43,897 nt of DNA from Oscillospiraceae bacterium. GTDB lineage: Bacteria; Bacillota; Clostridia; Oscillospirales; Oscillospiraceae. The stretch spans positions 1-43,897 of the forward strand of contig WQTE01000008.1 in NCBI GenBank assembly GCA_009786445.1, written 5' to 3'. The position numbers and the translations under genes are program-made. Shown here piece by piece: positions 1 to 6,942 of the stretch (its first letter is position 1; each line of letters begins with the position of its first letter). The notes beneath the pieces are model-generated. The model saw only the letters and a list, made by a program, of their open reading frames with translations. It did no database searches and was not told where the DNA came from.

Positions 1-11
1 CCCCCCCCCCC
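1..11. repeat. Poly-C (poly-G on the coding strand) tract inside the DPPY methyltransferase gene
   Basis: At least eleven consecutive C on the given strand, open at the window edge. It reads as G codons directly after the DPPYG motif of the methyltransferase. A change of one or two bases would shift the frame just past the catalytic motif. Confidence 0.9.
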
Positions 12-110
12 GCCATACGGAGGATCCACCACAGCAAGGCTGAAATACTTATCAGGTATCTCTTTTAGCCCATCCATGCAATCCCCTAATACTAATCGGT
101 TTAACTCCAT
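1..110 (-). CDS. Site-specific DNA methyltransferase (N6-adenine/N4-cytosine type), 5' part only
   Basis: Only the first 36 or so codons are inside the window; the gene runs off the left edge. The start is ATG at 110, one base after the stop of the upstream cytosine methyltransferase part, with GGAGAAG seven bases before it, so the two are probably translationally coupled. The protein begins MELNRLVLGDCMDGLKEIPD and then reaches VVDPPYGGG. The DPPY tetrad is the catalytic motif IV of amino-methyltransferases, and a GDCM..L..IP lead-in is typical of phage and restriction-type enzymes of this class. The codons after DPPYG are an uninterrupted G run that reaches the window edge (at least 11 G), inside the catalytic domain. 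Target sequence and any partner nuclease cannot be seen. Confidence 0.8.
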   Translation of the reverse strand, partial: MELNRLVLGDCMDGLKEIPDKYFSLAVVDPPYGGGG

Positions 111-111
111 A

Positions 112-1092
112 CTACTTCTCCATAGGTATCATTTGTCTAAATATATGTTCAAGCACACTTACAACTATGCTATCTCCTGCAGCTTGATAGATTCTCGATT
201 CCGATATTCCAGCAGCTTTCATCTTGTCGTAGTCCTCTGCATCGAAATCCATCAACTTTAGGCACTCTTTAGCGGTTAATTTGCGGATTCTCAACTGGCT
301 TGGCTCATTTTCAAGCACCTTACTTTGGTTGTCTCCGCTTTTGTGTTGTGTCGCTAATATGGCTGGTGCTATATCGCTCTTTTTGTGAGTGACCGTCCTG
401 TTGCCGTCCTCGTCATATTCTCTCTGAGGTATCAATACAGCACTGCTCGAATCGGTCAATATCGCCCTTGACATGCCTTCCAATGGTTTTTTCTCTGCAT
501 ATTGCGGTTTGCCTACATACGTTCCTGCGGGTTCGCCATAAAGCACAGCAGCGTCGTGTTTGTTAGCCTTAATCGCTCGGCTTATTCCGGGAGAAGTTCC
601 CCTGTGAAATTCGTCAGTATCGTTTGTGTATAATCCGGATGGCTCTACGAGGTAATTATCTTTAGTGACGGTCGTTATTGTTCCGCATAAGCCATCGTCT
701 CTAGGTTCTAATTGCTGTATGTGTTTGCGGGGTTCTTTGACATTCCCAGCCTCGTAATCCTTGCGAATCTTTTTGCCGTATTCTGTCCGCTTAGTAGTAA
801 GCACCGCCGGTTCTCTTCCTCGCACGGCTGCAATTGTAGGCTCAGACACTATCGGCGTGTGACCACCGCCCATGCCCGAAGCTGCGTTTATTGTCGGGCA
901 TACTCCATCTGTTCTCGGTGTCTGGTGTTCTTGTAAACCACCCCAAACTACTATCTTCACTTCTTGATTACCCCCCCCCACTGTGTGTATCGTTGGCGAG
1001 ATACCTGTAGGGTCGTATACTCGCCGTGTTATGTCGTGCAATTTTCTGTATTTTTCATCATTCAGGATTCCGTATACAATGCACTTATTCAT
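112..1092 (-). CDS. DNA cytosine-5 methyltransferase, C-terminal (target recognition and motifs IX-X) part
   Basis: This 326-residue product looks like the second half of a C5-cytosine methyltransferase whose first half is encoded just upstream. The C-terminus has the family ending: a motif IX-like LTAKECLKLMDF, then a motif X-like QAAGDSIVVSVLEHI (family form Q.GNS, here D for N). Before that lie about six degenerate units of the form G(I/V/M)(S/C)(P/R).I followed by a stretch ending in V/I and often EP, for example GISPTIHTVGGG and GVCPTINAASGMGGG. Such units resemble target-recognition segments of Firmicutes phage cytosine methyltransferases. The ATG at 1092 overlaps the stop of the upstream part (ATGAATAA), suggesting coupled translation or a frame change. 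A G9 tract lies at 971-979. Confidence 0.75.
   Translation of the reverse strand: MNKCIVYGILNDEKYRKLHDITRRVYDPTGISPTIHTVGGGNQEVKIVVWGGLQEHQTPRTDGVCPTINAASGMGGGHTPIVSEPTIAAVRGREPAVLTTKRTEYGKKIRKDYEAGNVKEPRKHIQQLEPRDDGLCGTITTVTKDNYLVEPSGLYTNDTDEFHRGTSPGISRAIKANKHDAAVLYGEPAGTYVGKPQYAEKKPLEGMSRAILTDSSSAVLIPQREYDEDGNRTVTHKKSDIAPAILATQHKSGDNQSKVLENEPSQLRIRKLTAKECLKLMDFDAEDYDKMKAAGISESRIYQAAGDSIVVSVLEHIFRQMIPMEK
971..979. repeat. G9 homopolymer tract in the methyltransferase C-terminal part
   Basis: Nine consecutive C on the plus strand encode the GGG of a GISPTIHTVGGG unit. The present length keeps the long reading frame open. Confidence 0.9.
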
Positions 1093-1945
1093 AAATCATA
1101 TCCCATTCATGGCGGTCTGTACTTCCCCTACCGCCTTTTCTAACTGCTTTCGACACAGAGCGGGTCTTTGGCGTCTCGGGCGCATATTGTGCTACAGCAC
1201 CCCCCCCCGTTTGTATTCTGCGGGTCTGTTGTTCGAATGTACTGTTCAACAGCTTTTGTACCGACTCATCGGACAAATAGTATTTCTCGTCTACATTAGG
1301 CTCAAGCCTGTCTTTCAGCGTTTCAGCCAACGGCACAGGTAGCGGAAATGTATAAAAACCATCAAGTAGGCTCACCATAAAGCATCTATCTCGGTTCTGT
1401 GGTACTTCATAGTCTTTAGCGTTCAAGTCCTCGCTGTATGACGTGTAACCTTTAGATTCTAAGAAGATTACCCACTCTCGAAAACTGTCAACATTTGCAG
1501 AATCGTGTACCGCAACCACATTTTCCATAATAAGCACTTGTGGTAGTTCTGTCAGTTCGTCGATAATCCGCTCCACTTCCCAAAGTAGCCCTGACCTTGT
1601 TCCACCGTCACGCTTCATTCCCTGCCGTTTTCCGGCATTACTCAAATCTTGACATGGGAATGAGTATGTGAGTATGTAAACGTAATCTTCCGCGTCGATT
1701 ATGCCTAAGTCATTGCCGTGAAGTTCCGTTATGTCGGTTGTTCCAAACTTCATACCGTGTATTGCATTGAATCCGGCAATCTTATATTTACAGAAGTCCA
1801 CCGCTCGGTATGATTCATGTTCAACACCTAATCTTGTCAAAGCCTTGCTGAATGCGCCGATGCCGCAGAAGAGTTCTATTAGGCGCACAGGCTTGTCGAT
1901 TATGAATCTTTCCTTTGTCAGATGGTCAAAACTTATTTGTTCCAC
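1085..1945 (-). CDS. DNA cytosine-5 methyltransferase, N-terminal catalytic part
   Basis: A 286-residue protein with C5-methyltransferase motifs in order: motif I ELFCGIGAF (about residues 24-32, SAM binding), motif IV SFPCQDLS (catalytic Cys about 98), motif VI ENV (about 141-143) and motif VIII QNRDRCFM (about 183-190). It lacks motifs IX and X, which are encoded by the overlapping downstream gene. The C-terminal GRGSTDRHEWDM is a conserved-looking segment before the target recognition region. The start is GTG at 1945, after AAGGAG with five bases of spacing. A second G9 tract (1200-1208) lies in this part, in RIQTGGGAVA. By codon reading, one lost or gained G leads to a stop within about 20 codons. 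Likely role: phage DNA protection against host restriction. Confidence 0.85.
   Translation of the reverse strand: MEQISFDHLTKERFIIDKPVRLIELFCGIGAFSKALTRLGVEHESYRAVDFCKYKIAGFNAIHGMKFGTTDITELHGNDLGIIDAEDYVYILTYSFPCQDLSNAGKRQGMKRDGGTRSGLLWEVERIIDELTELPQVLIMENVVAVHDSANVDSFREWVIFLESKGYTSYSEDLNAKDYEVPQNRDRCFMVSLLDGFYTFPLPVPLAETLKDRLEPNVDEKYYLSDESVQKLLNSTFEQQTRRIQTGGGAVAQYAPETPKTRSVSKAVRKGGRGSTDRHEWDMIYE
1200..1208. repeat. G9 homopolymer tract in the methyltransferase N-terminal part
   Basis: Nine consecutive C on the plus strand. In the current length the frame continues to the stop at 1085. With one G fewer the frame meets TAG at 1194-1192; with one G more it meets TAG at 1142-1140. Confidence 0.9.
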
Positions 1946-2066
1946 GGCAACTCCTTAATAATCTCGCCATCCCAATATGGCTCTAGGTTTGATTTCATAT
2001 ATAGCGGTATGCTTGACTCTTTACACGCAGCAATAATGCTCTCTATCCAACTTCTTTTAGGCTCAA
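1933..2066 (-). pseudogene. Remnant reading frame resembling the C-terminus of a DUF5131 (phage Gp37/Gp68) protein
   Basis: Between the methyltransferase and the next gene an unstarted reading frame encodes RVEPKRSWIESI, then IIAACKESSIPLYMKSNL, and ends ELPWNK. This pattern (WIE.II..CK....P...K.NL...ELPW) looks like the end of DUF5131 family proteins, which are common in phage operons. No start codon or N-terminal part is visible, and it overlaps both neighbours, so it may be a leftover from recombination. The family assignment is from memory of the pattern only. Confidence 0.35.
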
Positions 2067-2609
2067 CACGCTTTCTTCTGTTATTTCGTCGAGAGAACGT
2101 TTGAATACGTTGCGAATATCGCGTGATGCGCCTTTTAGGTCGCCAATTGACCTTGTGTCATGGTCGACTAATCTATCCGGCAATAAAACATAAAAGTGTT
2201 CCCACTTGACGGATTTTCCATCTTCTGCTTGCTCGTAATTCTGATTAGTTCCCACGCCCTTGTGCTTATTGACAAATATGTCAACAACAGGCTTCGACTT
2301 GAGATATTGCGACAGAGCATTTACTACCGGCTGAAATGTACCGTCTCCGGTTTCAAAATCCCACAGTGTATGCACCTCGTTGTTTTTGATTACAACAGCG
2401 TTTCCGAAACTCTTTACAAAATGTCTGCAACAGCTACAGTCAAACTCTCTGCGCTCACGGTACACCTCGTTAGTTCCCGGCGGGAAACTGTCGAGATAGA
2501 GATTCCAGAACTCCTCTTTGTCAATTTCGATTTCAAATAATTGCGTTACTTCTTTTGTCAGACTCTCAAAGTTATCTTGAAATACTTTTTTGAACTCGCT
2601 GAACTTCAT
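2043..2609 (-). CDS. Phage hypothetical protein with CxCC motif
   Basis: A 188-residue protein of unknown function. The chosen start is ATG at 2609, eight bases after AGGAG. A GTG nine bases upstream overlaps that ribosome site and is less likely. It has EFDCSCCRHFVKSFGN near residue 60, which could bind a metal, and conserved-looking blocks such as TLWDF, TFQPVVNALSQYLKS and WEHFYVLLPDRLV. I recall similar proteins in the early regions of Firmicutes phages but know no function. It lies downstream of the two tRNA genes and upstream of the methyltransferases on the same strand. Confidence 0.7.
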   Translation of the reverse strand: MKFSEFKKVFQDNFESLTKEVTQLFEIEIDKEEFWNLYLDSFPPGTNEVYRERREFDCSCCRHFVKSFGNAVVIKNNEVHTLWDFETGDGTFQPVVNALSQYLKSKPVVDIFVNKHKGVGTNQNYEQAEDGKSVKWEHFYVLLPDRLVDHDTRSIGDLKGASRDIRNVFKRSLDEITEESVLSLKEVG

Positions 2610-2663
2610 TGTTTTCACTCCTAAAATTTATTTGACACACTACTGAATTTCGTGTTGCCATCA

Positions 2664-2738
2664 TGGTGACCTCGGAGAGAATCGAACTCTCGCCTCCGGC
2701 TTGAAAGGCCGGCAACTTAACCACTTGTCTACGAGGCC
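2664..2738 (-). tRNA. tRNA-Glu (anticodon TTC)
   Basis: A full cloverleaf can be read. The acceptor GGCCTCG pairs with CGAGGTC, then comes discriminator A and an encoded CCA. The anticodon stem CCGGC/GCCGG encloses the seven-base loop CTTTCAA, anticodon TTC. The T arm is GAGAG-TTCGATT-CTCTC. It lies inside the prophage early operon, so it is a phage-carried tRNA. Confidence 0.92.
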
Positions 2739-2741
2739 AGA

Positions 2742-2819
2742 TGGTCGTGGTGGGTAGGAATTGAACCTCCGACTTCACACAGATGATGAGTGTGCGTTCT
2801 GCCGCTGAACTACACCACG
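2742..2819 (-). tRNA. Aberrant tRNA or tRNA-like gene with a nine-base anticodon loop
   Basis: The acceptor stem CGTGGTG/CACCACG is perfect, followed by A and an encoded CCA. The D arm GTTC-AGCGGCA-GAAC is intact. The anticodon stem CACAC/GTGTG is perfect but closes a nine-base loop, TCATCATCT, instead of seven. The T stem GGAGG pairs with CCTACC only if one A is bulged. The anticodon is therefore unclear: CAT (Met-like) if read from the 5' side, TCA (UGA-reading) if the central triplet is used. It may be a decaying tRNA or an unusual decoder. It sits three bases from tRNA-Glu. Confidence 0.65.
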
Positions 2820-2830
2820 ACATATGAATA

Positions 2831-3019
2831 CTAAGAATCCTCGCTAAAATTTTCGCTGTCAGAGTTTGGAAATCTCGGTATCATGCCAAGCATCATTTGA
2901 TGCTTGGTGAGGTCTAGTGCTATTTCCTTCGGAAACCCAACACGTACAAAGCTGTCGAACGTTATTTTATACAATTCTGTCATTGCGCCAATTGACTCAA
3001 CCATCTTTTCAAAACCCAT
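2831..3019 (-). CDS. Small phage protein, unknown function
   Basis: A 62-residue protein beginning MGFEKMVESIGAMTELYKI. The start ATG at 3019 lies nine bases after the stop of the resolvase gene, with an AGGGG-like site before it. It is mostly helical in character, with TFDSFVRVGFPKEIALDLTK in the middle, and resembles short proteins that follow RuvC-like genes in Clostridia phages. A longer upstream reading overlaps the resolvase and is unlikely. No function can be assigned. Confidence 0.6.
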   Translation of the reverse strand: MGFEKMVESIGAMTELYKITFDSFVRVGFPKEIALDLTKHQMMLGMIPRFPNSDSENFSEDS

Positions 3020-3027
3020 ACCCCTGT

Positions 3028-3519
3028 CTACCTTTCCAATATTGTTTCGATATACGTAACTCCGAGAGCATATGCCGCCCAACAGTCCGCTTTGAATCCG
3101 TAAAACCAATCTCGATTTTTCTTCGTGCCTTTCCCATTCTTTAGGTCGTGGAGCGCAAATCTATCAATCAATGCCCTGCGGACGTTTGTATCTTTAGCCC
3201 TGCTGTCTTGGCAGATATGAACCTTGACCGCCATACGGTAAATCAACTGCAAATCTCGAATAGTCTTGCGTGTAAAGCACTCGTAGAGCCGCCCTATCCA
3301 TTGTGCTGTGTCCAACACGTCACGCCCTATCAGGTTTCCGTAACTTTGAAGATTTTCGATTGCAACGCAGTCTATTTCGTCGAACTGCCATAAATCCCTG
3401 ATATAATGCCGCAACATATGGTTTTCTACTTTCCCAAAATCAAGAGGCTCGAATGTTTCGGCACACATGATGCAGTATGCGCTTTCTTTGTTTCCGGGGT
3501 CTATCGCAATGACTCTCAT
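3028..3519 (-). CDS. RuvC-like Holliday junction resolvase of phage type
   Basis: A 163-residue protein starting MRVIAIDPGNKES, with the acidic first strand (Asp7) of the RNase H/RuvC fold. VAIENLQSYG follows in the second acidic position, and DRDWFYGFKADCWAAYALG-like residues near the end carry the last acidic group. Such proteins resolve recombination or replication intermediates before packaging. The start ATG at 3519 overlaps the stop of the DnaC-type gene (ATGA) and follows TTGGAGG. It belongs to the replication-recombination operon with the loader and the replisome organizer. Confidence 0.8.
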   Translation of the reverse strand: MRVIAIDPGNKESAYCIMCAETFEPLDFGKVENHMLRHYIRDLWQFDEIDCVAIENLQSYGNLIGRDVLDTAQWIGRLYECFTRKTIRDLQLIYRMAVKVHICQDSRAKDTNVRRALIDRFALHDLKNGKGTKKNRDWFYGFKADCWAAYALGVTYIETILER

Positions 3520-4391
3520 TTTGACCTCCAACTTTCGCCCTCGATTACCGTGATATGGCACATTTCCTTTAGCCGGTCTACTATACATTCCGCTGTCGTG
3601 GTATCGGCGCCTTTAGGAGTCAACCTATGAATTAACTCCGAGGGTGCGTAGTTTGTTGTGATGATTGTCGGATTAACCGATTCGTACCGACCGTCAATGA
3701 TTGCGTAAATTGTTGCAAGTGTCCATTCCGTAGCTTTCTCTTTTCCGAAATCGTCAACAACAAGCAGTTTTGCGTTGATGTATCTGTCAATAACGTCTCT
3801 TTCGCTTGCGATGGGATCCGAAAAAGTATGCCGGATATTTCCGAGGAGAGCGCGTTCCGTCATGCAAATAACACGATGTTCTTTTTCAATTAGCCGATTG
3901 GATATTGCGGAGGCGATATGAGTTTTCCCCGTTCCCATTTGCCCTATAAACATAATTCCGTTTCTCTTAGGCAACGCCCTTCCGCGTTTAGGAAGTAGGT
4001 TCTCGAAGTTGGTGGTATATTCTTTAGCCCCGTTGTACATCCGCTTTGCATAATCAGTGGTGGTTTCAAAAGTATCGAGTGTCTGTTGACGTGACCGCTC
4101 ACCCATTCCGCTCATCTTGAAAAGTCTTTCCATGCGTTGTGCTTTCCGTCTTGATTCTTCACGCTCTGTTTCTTCGTGGTATATGGCTTCTTGCTCTGCT
4201 TTGTCACTCTCGTACTTTGCTATGCCTTCGGCACAGGTGCATGAGTTTGGAAAACTGCTTTTTATTTCCAACTCTCCGAGACGTACTGAGTTGTATGTCA
4301 ACGGCTCGTTGCAGAACTCGCATAATTCCTGTTCAATCGAGGATGTGGAATCCTTCAAAAGATCCTGTATCGTAAGTAGATTTGGTCCCAT
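3516..4391 (-). CDS. DnaC/IstB-type helicase loader ATPase
   Basis: A 291-residue AAA+ protein. Walker A is GQMGTGKTH (about 150-158), Walker B is LLVVDDFG (about 210-217), and an IITTNY sensor 1 follows. Cysteines 24, 27, 51 and 53 form a likely N-terminal zinc site (CEFC ... CTC). Helicase loaders of this family deliver the replicative helicase to phage origins. The gene overlaps the upstream replisome organizer by 59 bases and the downstream resolvase by ATGA, so the three are one translational unit. An AAAGGGGG site precedes the ATG. Confidence 0.85.
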   Translation of the reverse strand: MGPNLLTIQDLLKDSTSSIEQELCEFCNEPLTYNSVRLGELEIKSSFPNSCTCAEGIAKYESDKAEQEAIYHEETEREESRRKAQRMERLFKMSGMGERSRQQTLDTFETTTDYAKRMYNGAKEYTTNFENLLPKRGRALPKRNGIMFIGQMGTGKTHIASAISNRLIEKEHRVICMTERALLGNIRHTFSDPIASERDVIDRYINAKLLVVDDFGKEKATEWTLATIYAIIDGRYESVNPTIITTNYAPSELIHRLTPKGADTTTAECIVDRLKEMCHITVIEGESWRSK

Positions 4392-5127
4392 TTTTAGCTG
4401 CGCCCCCTTTCGCTGTGTTCTGTTGGTTCAAGTACCCCTCAAATTTTCTGCCGAACAGTGTTTCCGGTCGTAGGTATTTTGACATCTCAGGATTCTCCAA
4501 CCAGTCAGCAACTTTATTGTCTATAACGCTTTTGAAATCGTCGAGGGTAAACCCCTCTGCCAGCCGTGCGTTAATATGTTCGTTTGTTTTTGTTGATGTT
4601 GGCTTATAATTCGTACCCGCTTTTCCGTTGAGATATTCGATAATCACGTTCCTTATTTCATTCTTATTTATATCTTCATCTTCAATTACATCTTCATTTT
4701 CTAAAGGCTTGTTTTCGGGTTGTTTTTTTTCGGGGTCTTGGGTTGTTTTTGGTTTGTTTTCGGGTTGTTTTCTTGCATTCTGATTTCCTTTAGGCGCACC
4801 GCCCTTTTTGCCGTTTATGCTTTGGTGTTTAAGGTGTTTCGCCCTTTTAATAATTTCTTTTTCTAGCCTCACATTGTAGAAATTTCCATTTTCGTCTGTT
4901 TTGAATTTTTCGAGAACGTCAGAAATTTCTTCGAGTGAAGATACTCTTAAAAACAACCTAATTGTTTTTTCAGATAAACAACCCTTTTGGTGCTGAAGGC
5001 AGAGAAGTTTAATGTATTTACCTACCTCATCATCGGTGAATCCGGCAACGCCTGTGAGGAAATCGCTGCTGTACAAAAGAAATGCCGGGTCTTTGCTTTC
5101 GATTTCGTCGATTTCATTTTTTAGCAC
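4333..5127 (-). CDS. Phage replisome organizer / replication initiation protein
   Basis: A 264-residue protein. The N-terminus DPAFLLYSSDFLTGVAGFTDDE resembles winged-helix phage replication proteins. The middle is a charged linker with repeated QPENKP. The C-terminus, IIEYLNGKAGTNYKP through WLENPEMSKYLRPETLFG, matches the conserved phage C-terminal domain often called Phg_2220_C. Such proteins bind the phage origin and recruit the loader. I chose GTG at 5127, which follows AGGAAAGGAAG; an upstream ATG at 5160 lies deeper in the preceding gene. A local origin is not obvious. It is immediately upstream of the DnaC-type gene. Confidence 0.75.
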   Translation of the reverse strand: MLKNEIDEIESKDPAFLLYSSDFLTGVAGFTDDEVGKYIKLLCLQHQKGCLSEKTIRLFLRVSSLEEISDVLEKFKTDENGNFYNVRLEKEIIKRAKHLKHQSINGKKGGAPKGNQNARKQPENKPKTTQDPEKKQPENKPLENEDVIEDEDINKNEIRNVIIEYLNGKAGTNYKPTSTKTNEHINARLAEGFTLDDFKSVIDNKVADWLENPEMSKYLRPETLFGRKFEGYLNQQNTAKGGAAKNGTKSTYDTGSFEGFHILD

Positions 5128-5497
5128 TACTTTTCTTCCTTTCCTCAGATACGGTTGCAATTACCTGTTTGCATTGATCCACGTCAAACATTGCAATGTG
5201 TGTTTTTTCTTCTGGTATTTTCATCTTCCGTGAGAGCCATTTATATGCACTCTTCCGGCGTCCCTTGAATCGTCCGGTTTTCCATAACGGATCAAACGAA
5301 TCATGCGCCTTTCTGCGCCACAGTCGCAGCTCTCTATTTGCGAGCCGTCCGAGCGGCTTATTTGTATTCATGTGTGTTCCTACATAGGCATCGCAAGGGT
5401 GGCATATATACGCCATTCCGTAACTTTTGCCGTAAATTTCCTTACTATCTATGAGCCTCGCCGATTTTCCGCAGTAAGGGCATTCAACATGAATCAT
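5114..5497 (-). CDS. Zinc-finger-containing phage protein (DUF3268-like)
   Basis: A 127-residue protein starting MIHVECPYCGKSA, with a second CHPCDAYVG pair, giving a CxxC...CxxC zinc ribbon. The rest is basic (LWRRKAHDSFDPLW, RRKSAYKWLSRKM), fitting nucleic-acid binding. The pattern CPYCG...C.PC.AYVGTH...PLGRLAN.ELR matches the DUF3268 zinc-finger family. The ATG at 5497 overlaps the end of the upstream gene and follows AAAGGGG. It shares the replication operon; the exact role is unknown. Confidence 0.75.
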   Translation of the reverse strand: MIHVECPYCGKSARLIDSKEIYGKSYGMAYICHPCDAYVGTHMNTNKPLGRLANRELRLWRRKAHDSFDPLWKTGRFKGRRKSAYKWLSRKMKIPEEKTHIAMFDVDQCKQVIATVSEERKKSSAKK

Positions 5498-6062
5498 TAA
5501 GACTTCCCCTTTCTCTCATCTCCCATTCGGTTTTCATTCTTTCTAACTCTTCCGGCGGTAGCGTTTCGATGCCTTGCTCTTTGCAATCCGCTACAATTAA
5601 CTCAATAAGATTCGCCATCTGCTTTGAGTCGTAAGAACTTGAGCCGAAATAGAAAATGATAGTTTGTTTGCCCGGTTCAATGTCGTTGCCGAGGTCGTCG
5701 CATAACCATCCGAGACCGATTGACTGCCATGCTGCTATAGTCTTTTCTACAGCTTCGTTCCGGACGGAGTATATTTCAAAATTGTCGCCAACTTCACGGA
5801 TATACTGCCAGTAAACCTCAGTTTTTGTGATATTTAGCACCGCAGCGAGTTTTCCTATAAGAACCCAAGCATAAGCATTTGCGGTAAGGCTTCGCTTTTT
5901 TCTATGTATTTTCAACTCTGCGACATGTGTTTTCTGCCGCATTTCAGAGACAAACTTCCGGGCTTTGACAGGTTCTTCGTAGTCACTATGTATTTCAAGC
6001 ATCAAGTAGTCTTTGTTGTTGTGTGCTATAACCATTGCACTCTCAAATTTAATGCTCGTCAT
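5484..6062 (-). CDS. NinB-like phage recombination protein
   Basis: A 192-residue protein. The block KKRSLTANAYAWVLIGKLAAVLNITKTEVYWQYIREVG is of the NinB type (a lambda recombination mediator family that binds single-stranded DNA). The C-terminal part YFGSSSYDSKQMANLIELIVADCKEQGIETLPPEEL is shared by Firmicutes phage relatives. The start ATG at 6062 lies just after the MBL-fold gene stop. Placement among RecT, the loader and the resolvase supports a recombination role. Assignment rests on pattern recall. Confidence 0.6.
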   Translation of the reverse strand: MTSIKFESAMVIAHNNKDYLMLEIHSDYEEPVKARKFVSEMRQKTHVAELKIHRKKRSLTANAYAWVLIGKLAAVLNITKTEVYWQYIREVGDNFEIYSVRNEAVEKTIAAWQSIGLGWLCDDLGNDIEPGKQTIIFYFGSSSYDSKQMANLIELIVADCKEQGIETLPPEELERMKTEWEMRERGSLNDSC

Positions 6063-6065
6063 TCG

Positions 6066-6722
6066 TTAATCCTCGTGTTGGTGGAGTAACACATATTGGC
6101 TGTGTTGCGCCATGTTCTTATAAAGCCAATCCTCTGCGCTCTCTTTCGAGAGATGGTTTTTCAGAACTTCCCACTCATGCACAAACTCGTCGTTTTCTTG
6201 TTTGCGCCGTATGCGTTCAGTTATTTCGGATTCCGTGTAGTTCGCTTCCACAAAATAAAGGTCGTAGCCTTTAGCCTCAATTCTGTCAAGACTATTTGTA
6301 TCTGTCGCATAGAATACACTAACTGGTGCGCCCTTCTCGTTGTCGTGTATGAAGATGTGCCAACAGCAGTTCTCCACATTATGCGTTGTTTTCTGAGGGC
6401 ATACACTCAAAAAGAAGCTGTATGAAACACGCTTGTCCATCTCCATAACGTCAATATTTCTCTTCTTTACCTCGCAAGCGAGTAACCTTTCTACAAGCCA
6501 CTCAGGAACACACCAACGTACCGTAGGACGTTCCTGTGCGAGTCGCCTAATTGTGGAGCGGTTAAAGTGGTCTCCGTGCTTATGCGTAAGAATTACGAGT
6601 TGCAACTTATGAGAAACGCCCTTAATCGCTTTCCACGGCACTCCGAGGTCAATTAGTATGCTATTATTTAAAACAAGCGCATTGCCTTTTGAGCCTGTTG
6701 CAATTATTTCGTAATCAACCAT
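6066..6722 (-). CDS. Phage MBL-fold metallohydrolase
   Basis: A 218-residue metallo-beta-lactamase-fold protein. The metal motif LTHKHGDH (about residues 45-52) is the HxHxDH signature, with the later Asp in VFYATDTNSL. MBL-fold proteins of this kind are often next to recT in Firmicutes phages and are thought to act in DNA processing, but substrate and activity are not shown by the sequence. AAGAGAG precedes the ATG at 6722. Unusually, it is separated from recT by 408 bases without a convincing gene. Confidence 0.8.
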   Translation of the reverse strand: MVDYEIIATGSKGNALVLNNSILIDLGVPWKAIKGVSHKLQLVILTHKHGDHFNRSTIRRLAQERPTVRWCVPEWLVERLLACEVKKRNIDVMEMDKRVSYSFFLSVCPQKTTHNVENCCWHIFIHDNEKGAPVSVFYATDTNSLDRIEAKGYDLYFVEANYTESEITERIRRKQENDEFVHEWEVLKNHLSKESAEDWLYKNMAQHSQYVLLHQHED

Positions 6723-6737
6723 TTGTCACTCTCTTTT

Positions 6738-6810
6738 CTTGTGTGGCGGAGTAGGGGTTGAACCTACCATACAGCTTATTAAGATGTAGCTAATATCCGC
6801 TGACGACAAG
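6738..6810 (-). ncRNA. Candidate structured RNA with a tRNA-like T arm
   Basis: On the minus strand nested helices can be drawn. The outer CTTGT/ACAAG encloses GCGGA/TCCGC. That in turn encloses two hairpins: AGCT with an 11-base loop, and GTAGG-TTCAACC-CCTAC, which looks like a tRNA T arm. There is no normal anticodon arm, so it is not a regular tRNA. It may be a tRNA-like or leader RNA, or a degenerate tRNA. Confidence 0.35.
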
Positions 6811-6916
6811 CCTTGTATACCAAGTGTTTCAATTTCCCTCAACCGGTATTGGTACTTTAGCCTTACATGATATTCGCACTGTTCCGCCCTTATGCAACTG
6901 CTGTGGGATTGTGCCT

Positions 6917-6942
6917 GCGGGGAGTTGGGATATACTCCCCGC
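6917..6942 (-). other. Perfect GC-rich hairpin
   Basis: GCGGGGAGT and ACTCCCCGC form a nine-pair stem around an eight-base loop. No U run follows on either strand, so it is not a simple terminator. Confidence 0.6.

Noticed and set aside
2742-2819. UGA recoding of phage genes by the odd tRNA
   Set aside because: Neighbouring phage genes use TGA as a normal stop at expected places, so global recoding is not supported.
2572-2823. An 83-codon minus-strand reading frame over 2572-2823
   Set aside because: It runs straight through tRNA-Glu and the tRNA-like gene, and its residues (TTTIWPRRQVV) mirror tRNA sequence.
6738-6810. An ordinary tRNA gene at 6738-6810
   Set aside because: Only a T-arm-like hairpin is present; no normal D and anticodon arms or 7-base acceptor could be drawn.
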